17,365 bases of DNA from CAZRKC01 sp964600665 (GTDB taxonomy: Bacteria > Bacillota > SLNR01), in the NCBI GenBank assembly GCA_964600665.1, contig CAZRKC010000041.1, forward strand, positions 1 through 17,365. Reading direction: 5' to 3'. Under the pieces are notes generated by a model. It did not search any database and was not told the DNA's origin. It was given only the letters and a program-made list of their open reading frames with translations. This document shows, piece by piece, positions 6,448 to 13,278 of this stretch. The translations under genes and the position numbers were made by a program. Each line of letters opens with the position of its first letter. Within the stretch, counting starts at the first letter, position 1.

Positions 6448-7608
6448 ATGGTCAGCAATGATTTGTTCGAACAAATGAAAAAATGGCGTCATCAGATTCA
6501 TGCGTATCCTGAAGCAGCTTTTGAAGAAGTGAGAACAGCGGAATTAGTTGCAGCTCAGTTGGTAGAGATGGGTTATGATGTGGTTACGGGTGTGGGGAAA
6601 ACAGGTGTTGTGGCATCACTGAAAAATGGTGACAGTAAAAAAGTCATTGGACTTCGTGCAGACATGGACAGTTTAAAAATGAATGAGACAACGGGTGTGC
6701 CTTACACATCACAGATAGAAAATCGATTCCATGGTTGTGGCCATGACGGCCATACAGCAACATTGCTAGGCGCCGCACAATTGATTGCAGATCGAAGAAA
6801 TTTTAACGGAACAGTGCGATTAATCTTCCAGCCTGCAGAGGAACCCGGTTATGGGGCGAAAGCCATGATTGATGATGGTGTCATGGAAAACTACCCAATG
6901 GATGAAATCTATGCATTGCACAACAGTCCGCAACTACCTTTAGGCCAGATCGGGACATGTCCGGGAGGCATCGCTACAAGTGAAGATAATTTTGTGATAA
7001 AAATCAAAGGTAAAGGAGGCCATGCATCGGCACCCCACAATGTCAAAGACCCTCTTGTAATAGCCAGTGAAATTATTATGGCGTTGCAAACCATTGTATC
7101 AAGGAACTTCAGCCCGCTGGAAACAGCCGTCATTTCATGTACGGAGTTTTTCACAGACGGTGCCAGAAATGCGATTCCGACAAATGTCATGATCAAAGGG
7201 GACGCAAGAGCGTATAAGCCTGAAAGCCAGCGGTTAATTGAAGAAAGGATGCGCAAAATCTGCATGGGTATCTGCGCAATGAACGATGCCGAATGTGAAT
7301 TTGAATACACCCATGAATTCGCGCCCACATTCAATGATGCAGAATGCACTGCATACGCGATCGCATCAGCGAAGAAAGTAGTTGGGGAAGAGAATGCATT
7401 TGATAACCTAACACCCGGCACCGGTTCGGAAGACTTTGGGCTATTTTTACAACTCATTCCCGGTTGCTACTTGAGAATCGGTGGTTTGGTACTCGAAAAT
7501 GAGGATGATGCGATTCCGGTGCACAATTCCTCATATGATTTCAACGATGATATTTTGCCCATTGGTGCCGAATTCTTTACACAGTTGATCGAAGACAGAA
7601 TGCGATAA
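6448..7608 (+). CDS. M20 family metallopeptidase (amidohydrolase, hippurate-hydrolase type)
   Basis: The product is 386 residues, the normal length for M20D-type zinc amidohydrolases that cleave N-acyl amino acids, hippurate-like amides or related peptides in the cytoplasm. ATG 6448 is chosen because AGAGGAGG (6433-6440) lies 7 bases upstream; an in-frame TTG at 6424 lacks a site. The order of motifs is the family's: HAYPE near 18-22, GLRADMDSL at 68, the metal-binding HGCGHDGHTA at 95-104 (C97 and H99), PAEEPG at 129-134 with catalytic/metal Glu131-132, LHN with H158, the dimerisation-domain segment KGKGGHASAPH, ARNAIPT, GSEDF, and the C-terminal HNSSYDFND. No signal peptide is present. The exact substrate cannot be told from sequence. 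The gene has a long hairpin-rich leader shared with the dead copy at 2738. The following gene is a nitrilase-superfamily hydrolase, about 200 bases away and probably separately transcribed. Confidence 0.95.
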   Translation: MVSNDLFEQMKKWRHQIHAYPEAAFEEVRTAELVAAQLVEMGYDVVTGVGKTGVVASLKNGDSKKVIGLRADMDSLKMNETTGVPYTSQIENRFHGCGHDGHTATLLGAAQLIADRRNFNGTVRLIFQPAEEPGYGAKAMIDDGVMENYPMDEIYALHNSPQLPLGQIGTCPGGIATSEDNFVIKIKGKGGHASAPHNVKDPLVIASEIIMALQTIVSRNFSPLETAVISCTEFFTDGARNAIPTNVMIKGDARAYKPESQRLIEERMRKICMGICAMNDAECEFEYTHEFAPTFNDAECTAYAIASAKKVVGEENAFDNLTPGTGSEDFGLFLQLIPGCYLRIGGLVLENEDDAIPVHNSSYDFNDDILPIGAEFFTQLIEDRMR

Positions 7609-7728
7609 TATAATCGACAATTGGGAACCTAGAATAGCACACGAGAAGAATTTTGGCGTGTGGCCATCACAATTAAGGATTTTGGTTTCAATCAGTAGTA
7701 CATCGTAGTTACCGGGAAATTTGTTATG

Positions 7729-7758
7729 GGAATGGTAGTGAATATCACTTCCTATTCC
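7729..7758. promoter_or_regulatory. Imperfect palindrome before nitrilase-family gene
   Basis: GGAAT-GG-T-AGTGA (7729-7741) and TCACT-T-CC-T-ATTCC (7745-7758) form a near-perfect dyad with a 3-base centre, one bulge and one mismatch, 47 bases before ATG 7805. It may be an operator or an RNA hairpin; no T tract follows, so it is not a typical terminator. Confidence 0.35.
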
Positions 7759-7804
7759 GTATATTCGTAGACAATAATGAAAATCAGGTTAAGAGGCGAT
7801 AAAT

Positions 7805-8551
7805 ATGTATGCTTCAATTTATTCAGTTGCGCAGATACGATCAGTTAAGGAAAATTATCAGCAAAATATTGAAAAACATATGGAATATATTCGATTGGCG
7901 GCACAGTATGGTTCAAAAATTATCGTTTTTCCAGAGCTGTCATTAACGGGATATGAGCGAGAATTAGCGAGAGGTCAAAGTTTTACCAAGGACGACATCA
8001 GACTTGAATGTATTAGAATGGCATCGTTGGATCATAGTATGGTAATTGTTGCCGGAGCTCCTTTGTTATTAAACGATGATTTATTTATTGCGTCATGGAT
8101 TTTCACACCAACAATGCACCCGCAAATTTATATCAAGAAATATCTGCATCCCGGAGAAGAATTGTATTTTCAATCCAGTACGCAATATGATCCATCCATA
8201 AAACTGAATGATGAAAAACTTTCATTTGCCATATGCTATGATATTGAGCGAGAGGAGCATGTTGAATGCGCCAAAAACAAGAAATCGGATTTTTATGTCG
8301 CGAGTATTTTCTATTCTCAGAATGGGATTCAATCTGGACTTAATCGGTTACACCATATCGCCAAAGAAAATTCAATGAATGTTTTAATGTCTAATTATGT
8401 AGGAGAATGCTGGGGGATAGAAGCGGGTGGATGTAGTTCTGTGTGGTCGTACAATGGTGAGTTGATAGAATCAGCCGATTCGGCTTCGGAATGTTTAGTT
8501 ATTGTAGAAAAACATGACGAAGTATGGGGAGGGAAGATAGTAAAATATTGA
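7805..8551 (+). CDS. Carbon-nitrogen hydrolase (nitrilase superfamily)
   Basis: The product is 248 residues; ATG 7805 has AAGAGGCGA upstream. The fold and active site of the nitrilase/amidase superfamily are visible. The catalytic Glu is in VFPELSLTGYE (E44), the Lys in YIKKYLHPGEE (K111, or neighbouring K112), and the Cys in FAICYDIE (C144). Later come the helix HHIAKENSMNVLMSNYVG and the substrate-loop segment SSVWSYNGELIESA. These enzymes hydrolyse or condense amides through a Cys thioester. Length fits the simple single-domain branches (beta-ureidopropionase or omega-amidase-like), but I cannot assign the substrate. The protein is cytoplasmic, with no signal peptide. The gene stands alone between gaps of about 170-200 bases. 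Confidence 0.93.
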   Translation: MYASIYSVAQIRSVKENYQQNIEKHMEYIRLAAQYGSKIIVFPELSLTGYERELARGQSFTKDDIRLECIRMASLDHSMVIVAGAPLLLNDDLFIASWIFTPTMHPQIYIKKYLHPGEELYFQSSTQYDPSIKLNDEKLSFAICYDIEREEHVECAKNKKSDFYVASIFYSQNGIQSGLNRLHHIAKENSMNVLMSNYVGECWGIEAGGCSSVWSYNGELIESADSASECLVIVEKHDEVWGGKIVKY

Positions 8552-8724
8552 TAGAACATTAATGGCTAAAATAATTAGAGTGTCAAGTTTTAATTGCAAT
8601 TTATTCAGATCAGGTCGCATGAGCAAGCAGACGGGAATTCTGTCGAAGCAAAGGTTTACAAGATACTTGGCTATTAGCTCACGGAGGTATGTGAGTAATC
8701 CAATGCATGGGCGTGGAGATAATA

Positions 8725-9063
8725 ATGCGCAAGATTGATAACTCCCGTAACATGCGGAGCCTGGGCGACCCTGACTTCCTCAGTAAAATAGGCTGGGGTG
8801 ACAGGATCGATGCGGGTGGCATTGGCAAATATGTGGAGATATTACTTAACAGGATTCTATCCTGTTCGGGAAGTGATCAAACTGAGAGCTACCTTGAGGG
8901 ATATGGTTTCTTCAAGGGTATGACGAATGTTGCGAATAAACTGGTGGCTGATTATATTCGTGACCTGGAAAGCTTTATTGCAAATCTGCGTGCTGCAGAT
9001 TCACGATATTCTGAATGGGAGACCGAAACTCTTCTATACGGGATACATTTACTATGTAAATAG
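8725..9063 (+). CDS. Small hypothetical protein upstream of LuxR regulator
   Basis: ATG 8725 is preferred because GTGGAG (8713-8718) lies 6 bases upstream; an in-frame ATG at 8707 lacks a site. The product is 112 residues. It begins basic (MRKIDNSRNMRSLGDPDF), has a Gly-rich stretch (GDRIDAGGIGKYVEILLN), and is mainly helical and acidic afterwards (DYIRDLESFIANLR). There is no signal peptide or membrane segment and no family I recognise. Slightly upstream, CTCAC (8678-8682) and GTGAG (8691-8695) could form a hairpin with a GGAGGT site in its loop, serving a 15-codon frame (GTG 8691) that leads nowhere. Confidence 0.6.
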   Translation: MRKIDNSRNMRSLGDPDFLSKIGWGDRIDAGGIGKYVEILLNRILSCSGSDQTESYLEGYGFFKGMTNVANKLVADYIRDLESFIANLRAADSRYSEWETETLLYGIHLLCK

Positions 9064-9478
9064 GGTATTTCGTTGCGGACCCGATTAGGATCAATCAATC
9101 GTCTGCCAGACTGCGTAAGTAGAAGAAGTTGTAGAGAAGCCCAGCGTGTGGTTTGTATGATTGGGGAAGTCGACGACTTGGATTATCGATTATTGGACGC
9201 AGATTGAAATCAATCAGAATATGTAAAATCATCCAAACTGGAAATCATATTCATTCATTAAGGCTCGTGATATTGCCTCAACCGGTCACATTTTATATCC
9301 ACAGGCGTATCAATGTTTTACTGGAAGTGTCTCTGCACAAAGCAATTACTCCATGGTTGTTTGCAAGAGATCGCATAATGAGAGGTAAGCAATCATAAGC
9401 CGGGTAGCCTACGATTCCCCAAAAATCTTCAGGTTCAGTATTGAAGCCGAAAAGGGATTCTGCAAGGAGGTTTTTCTT
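9064..9478. other. Gap before the LuxR gene with no supported gene
   Basis: An 81-codon open frame (9153-9398) lacks a ribosome binding site and resembles no known protein, so I do not call it. A short perfect dyad, AAGTC-GAC-GACTT, lies at 9167-9179 and could be a regulator site. No clear promoter or terminator was found. Confidence 0.4.
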
Positions 9479-11971
9479 TTGACATACGGGCTTAAAGAAC
9501 AACAAATATTAGCTAGAGACAAAATTGTGAAACAATTGGAGACATTACACCACTATCCACTGACGCTGGTCGTAGCAGCCATGGGATATGGAAAAACTGT
9601 AACGGTTAAGAGTTTTCTCGAAGAAAATCAAATTGATTATGTATGGGTGACATTCGAAAGTGATCGGTCCTCCATCCATCGGATGTGGGACGTCCTTGCC
9701 AGGCAGTTTGCTGAGTTTGAACCCGACTTGGGAGACACATTATCCAGAATCGGGTTCCCCACAGGAATTGAACAAAGGGAGCGAATCGTTGATCTTCTCG
9801 AGGAATGGGCCTACATGAAGAAAAAAGTATTGGTTATTGATGACTATCATTATGCCAATAGCCCCGAGTTGGATTTACTGGTGGAAGTCCTTGTGCGCAG
9901 ACGGATTAACGGGTTAAATTTGCTGATACTGTCCAGAAATCGACCTTTGATTAATGTTGAAGAGTTGGTTATTAAGGGATACTGCCATCAATTGCAAAGT
10001 TCCTTATTTGAGTTTACTACCGAAGAAATTAAGACGTATTTTCATCTTTTTGATTTAGAAATCTCCGATGATACTGCCCAAAATGTACAGAGAATTACCG
10101 AAGGATGGATCACCGCAGTGTATCTGATTTGCCGGAATTACATGGAACAGGGTGTTTTAAAAACCGGGGTGGATATGTATGAACTCATCGAAACCACAAT
10201 ATTAAGTCGATATAGTGCTCAAGAGAAAGAACTGCTAATGAAACTTTCCATCCTGAGCAGTTTCACCCTGGAACAGATCACCTTCATCACAGAAGATGAA
10301 TCAGCTGCTGTGATTATTCAAAAAATCAGCCGAGACAATTCATTTTTGCGGTTTGATCAACGATCAGAAAAGTATGTGATGCATAATATTCTGAGCAATT
10401 ATTTAATGACCCAGCTGGAAGATCATTTCAGCATCATCGACCTGAAGAATCTTTTTAGGCGATGTGGGGAATGGTTCTTTTTACAGGAGCTCATACTTCC
10501 CGGAATCAACTGGCTGATTCGTGCAGAAGAGTATGAGCTAATCATGGACCAATTCGAGCGACCCAGAATTACCAGTATGATTAGCCGTCTGCCAGCCGCA
10601 GAAATCGTGAACCTCTTCGAACAGATTCCTCTAGAAGCCAGATATCTCCGCCCGATAGGGTATATCAAGTATATTGATTTCTATATCTCCAGGGTGGATG
10701 TAGAGAAAGGAGCAGCATTGCTTGAGGATCTCGAAAATTATCTCCAGGGGAATCAGTGGGCCTCTATTTCGCACAAAATGAGGATCGAAGGTGAAATAGA
10801 ACTTGTAAAGATCTATCTGGAGTTCAATGACTTACGGAAAATGGCTGAACGCTACAAAAAAGCGTATGTTTTGCTGGATGGTCGTTCCCGTGTCGTTAAT
10901 CCGGATATGATTTTTACTTTTGGCTGCCCCAGCACGCTTCACATGTATCACAGAGAAAAAGGGGACTTGTTCAAACTGGTGACTTTTGTTGAGCACAACT
11001 ACCATTACTTTGAAGAGTTGTCCGGTGGATGCGGAAAAGGGTGCGAGGACCTGCTTTTGGCGGAATATTACCTTGAAGTATGGGATATGAAACAGGCAGA
11101 ACTCCATGCATACAAAGCCATATATAAAGCGGAAACCATGAACCAGATCGCCATGATTCTCAATGCTACATTTGTGTTGGCCCGGATGTATGTTGCGCAG
11201 GGGAAAGTACAGGAAGCGAAGGATTTGCTTCATGAATTGTCTGCAAAGATTACAGATTATAAAAGCCCGATTCTGATGAATGCGGTTGATCTTTGCTATG
11301 GTTATCTAGGGGGAATTACAAGGGACCCGGAAAACTTTGCCCGATGGATACAACGAGGGAACATCAAGCGAGAAGAGATGTTTTATCACGGATTCACCTA
11401 TTACTATCTTGTTCAAGCAAAGTATCTTCTCTTGGAAAAAAAATACATCAAACTGGAGGTTCTCTGCTCTGAAATGCAGCAGCATTTCCCCGACATCCAT
11501 ATTCAATTCGGGTATATGCACGCGTATATCCTTGATGCCATTGCTAAATATCATCTATATGGTTTACGTGAAGGGAAAGAAGCTTTGAAAATGGCCCTGG
11601 ATATCGGTCGAGATGACAATGTGATCCTTCCTTTTGCCGAGTACGGTGGCTATATTGTAGACATGTTGTCTGATTGGGTGAGAACGGATAACGGAGATGA
11701 TTATCTCAATCGGGTTTTTGACCATGTAATCATATACAAAAAAAACCTCGATAATTTCTTAGTCAAGAATTTGAAAAAGGGTCTACTGACTGAGCGGGAA
11801 GAAGAAATTGCCAAACTCTTGGTCGATGGTTATCACAACAGAGATATTGCAGAAAAGCTTTACATCGCCGAGATCACCGTGAAAAAAACGATCACATCGA
11901 TATACAGGAAATTGGGAGTCAGCAGTCGGGCCGCAGCTGTTAGAAAAGTCATAGATGCAAAGATGATTTAA
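9479..11971 (+). CDS. MalT-like LuxR family transcriptional regulator (LAL/STAND type)
   Basis: TTG 9479 is well supported by AAGGAGG at 9464-9470, 8 bases upstream. The product is 830 residues. An N-terminal STAND ATPase shows Walker A AAMGYGKT (residues 33-40), Walker B VLVIDDYH (117-124) and the sensor-like LILSRNRP (149-156). A long helical, TPR-like middle follows (about 330-740; for example YLEVWDMKQAELHAYKA). The C-terminal LuxR/GerE helix-turn-helix occupies about 769-830 (LLTEREEEIAKLLVDGYHNR, then DIAEKLYIAEITVKKTI). In this family, inducer binding to the TPR-like domain allows ATP-dependent multimerisation and transcription activation, as with maltotriose and MalT. The inducer here is unknown. 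It follows the small hypothetical gene after 415 bases. Candidate targets in view are the neighbouring nitrilase gene or the secreted protein at 13279, but no shared site was proved. Confidence 0.95.
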   Translation: MTYGLKEQQILARDKIVKQLETLHHYPLTLVVAAMGYGKTVTVKSFLEENQIDYVWVTFESDRSSIHRMWDVLARQFAEFEPDLGDTLSRIGFPTGIEQRERIVDLLEEWAYMKKKVLVIDDYHYANSPELDLLVEVLVRRRINGLNLLILSRNRPLINVEELVIKGYCHQLQSSLFEFTTEEIKTYFHLFDLEISDDTAQNVQRITEGWITAVYLICRNYMEQGVLKTGVDMYELIETTILSRYSAQEKELLMKLSILSSFTLEQITFITEDESAAVIIQKISRDNSFLRFDQRSEKYVMHNILSNYLMTQLEDHFSIIDLKNLFRRCGEWFFLQELILPGINWLIRAEEYELIMDQFERPRITSMISRLPAAEIVNLFEQIPLEARYLRPIGYIKYIDFYISRVDVEKGAALLEDLENYLQGNQWASISHKMRIEGEIELVKIYLEFNDLRKMAERYKKAYVLLDGRSRVVNPDMIFTFGCPSTLHMYHREKGDLFKLVTFVEHNYHYFEELSGGCGKGCEDLLLAEYYLEVWDMKQAELHAYKAIYKAETMNQIAMILNATFVLARMYVAQGKVQEAKDLLHELSAKITDYKSPILMNAVDLCYGYLGGITRDPENFARWIQRGNIKREEMFYHGFTYYYLVQAKYLLLEKKYIKLEVLCSEMQQHFPDIHIQFGYMHAYILDAIAKYHLYGLREGKEALKMALDIGRDDNVILPFAEYGGYIVDMLSDWVRTDNGDDYLNRVFDHVIIYKKNLDNFLVKNLKKGLLTEREEEIAKLLVDGYHNRDIAEKLYIAEITVKKTITSIYRKLGVSSRAAAVRKVIDAKMI

Positions 11972-12825
11972 ACTGCTATAAAGGTATTGCTGCTATCGGA
12001 TATTTGTATTACAGACGACTTATTTTTTTACATGGATTAGGTAATAATTGAATGCGTTCTCTGCAAGGATATTATTTGCACTCCCAATGAATTATTCAAG
12101 CTAGGTTGACATAGAGAATCGTGCCCGCAATAGAAATTATTCGAGGACCAAGCATTGCATCAGAGAAGCAATCATGCCAAGGTAACATGCGGCATGCTTT
12201 TTTTTTGCATTAAACAGGATCGAGGTGGATTCCGATGGTGCTTCAGAAAACGTAAGTCATCCGAGAAACGTATACGAACGTATAATATATATCTTGGTGC
12301 CGATTTCTTATAATAAATATATCGATTAGCCTCATGTACCCTCAGTTGACCGCAGTGACTGGTTCGAGCATGCGGAACTTGTCCTTCTATGTTCAACAAA
12401 GACATTGGTTAATTACGAATCGAGACAGTAAACATGCGGGAAGATGTTGCGTTACAGCCGTCGGTGAGAAATCCTATGCCAGATTGACAAGAAACGGAGT
12501 GAGTTGACGCAGTGGAAATCTGTATGTCATGAATCGAGTGTTCGGAGATAATTTTATCCATGAAGGAGTCGTTCAAGATGGGTTCACCTTAAAAACATAC
12601 TAAGTAATCATTATATGCAGCAGTGTTCGTTCATTAATGCAAGGTAAACCAGTGAGACTGCAATGAAAGGGGCACCCTTGGATGAGTTATCCATTCAGAG
12701 GTTTCTTTCAGAAAAGAATCCTTGGAAGCGGGGTGATGAAAGATCTAGTATCCGTAGCATAAGCTCGTCGCAAAATTGAATGATCATGGGTTTTCAAATC
12801 AAACTGCGCTGGGAAGTGATCTGAT
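11972..12825. other. Gene-poor stretch between LuxR and DUF2442 genes
   Basis: Apart from the terminator at 12166 I find no supported gene on either strand. Noted items are a dyad TATACG-aa-CGTATA at 12271-12284 and a short frame at 12529-12603 (MNRVFGDNFIHEGVVQDGF and five more residues), possibly a relic. The scattered short frames suggest decayed DNA. Confidence 0.45.
12166..12206 (+). terminator. Rho-independent terminator with nine-T tract
   Basis: CATGCC (12173-12178) pairs with GGCATG (12191-12196) around a 12-base loop, with extra pairing possible from AAG (12166-12168) to CTT. It is followed directly by nine T (12198-12206). It lies about 195 bases after the LuxR stop and probably ends that transcript. 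Confidence 0.65.
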
Positions 12826-13059
12826 ATGGCGAGTATTGTGAAGGCAGTTCCAAACGATGACTTCACAGTAACCATCGAATTGAGTAATCATCACCAGATC
12901 ATCTATAATCTTCGTCCGAGGCTGCAAAGTACACGGTTTTGCGGACTTTCGGATTTGAGTAAATTTCGCATGGTCAGGGTTGAACATGCGAATACCATCG
13001 TGTGGAATAACCTGTGCCAGATAGCCATCGACGAGATTATCGATATGGTGGGACGATAA
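12826..13059 (+). CDS. DUF2442 domain protein
   Basis: The product is 77 residues from ATG 12826; GGGAAGTGA upstream is a weak ribosome site. The pattern fits the DUF2442 family: V-AVPNDDFTVTIELSNHHQ, YNLRPRL, FCGLSDLSKFRMVRV, NTIVWNN and a C-terminal IDEI. Members are small cytoplasmic proteins, often next to DUF4160 genes in what look like toxin-antitoxin-like pairs. No DUF4160 gene is seen here, though the 800 bases before it look decayed and could once have held a partner. Function is unknown. Confidence 0.72.
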   Translation: MASIVKAVPNDDFTVTIELSNHHQIIYNLRPRLQSTRFCGLSDLSKFRMVRVEHANTIVWNNLCQIAIDEIIDMVGR

Positions 13060-13278
13060 ATCGTCAAATCAAAATCTGTGGAAGATATTCTTGGGGGTGA
13101 GAACGGTTGAATTCCTTGACATGGAAAGGGGTTAGCAAATGTGTTTGATACCCGATAAACCATGAAACATGTCGTGATCAGTAAAAGCTAGATTCGGATG
13201 TGATATATACCGGAATTTTTGGGAATATTAAACAGCATCACCAACTGAATAACAATTCAAATTAGGGAGAGATTGAGC

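Larger units (their letters stand above)
6090..6648 (+). repeat. Direct repeat copy 2 (leader and start of intact M20 gene)
   Basis: This is the partner of 2377-2937, same orientation. This copy continues uninterrupted into the complete M20 gene, so it is the functional version, and the first copy is the truncated duplicate or the left remnant of an interrupted locus. Confidence 0.9.

Noticed and set aside
6231..6461. 76-codon open frame overlapping the M20 start
   Set aside because: It matches the leader of the left copy only at DNA level; differences between copies are mostly non-synonymous with compensating indels, so it is not under protein selection.
2377..6648. Composite transposon or insertion sequence bounded by the direct repeats
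   Set aside because: The repeats contain part of an M20 gene and leader, with no transposase or terminal inverted repeats; segmental duplication explains them better.
9153..9398. 81-codon open frame upstream of the LuxR gene
   Set aside because: TTG start without a ribosome binding site, no family resemblance and no conserved features.
12639..12675. GCAAGGTAAACCAGTGAGACTGC, resembling the GGNAAACC start of a c-di-GMP-I riboswitch
   Set aside because: The required GCAAAGCC-type core and closing helix are absent, and the next gene is about 150 bases away with no terminator or c-di-GMP link.
13118..13150. Perfect TTGACA before the secreted mosaic gene as a promoter
   Set aside because: No acceptable -10 lies 16-18 bases downstream.
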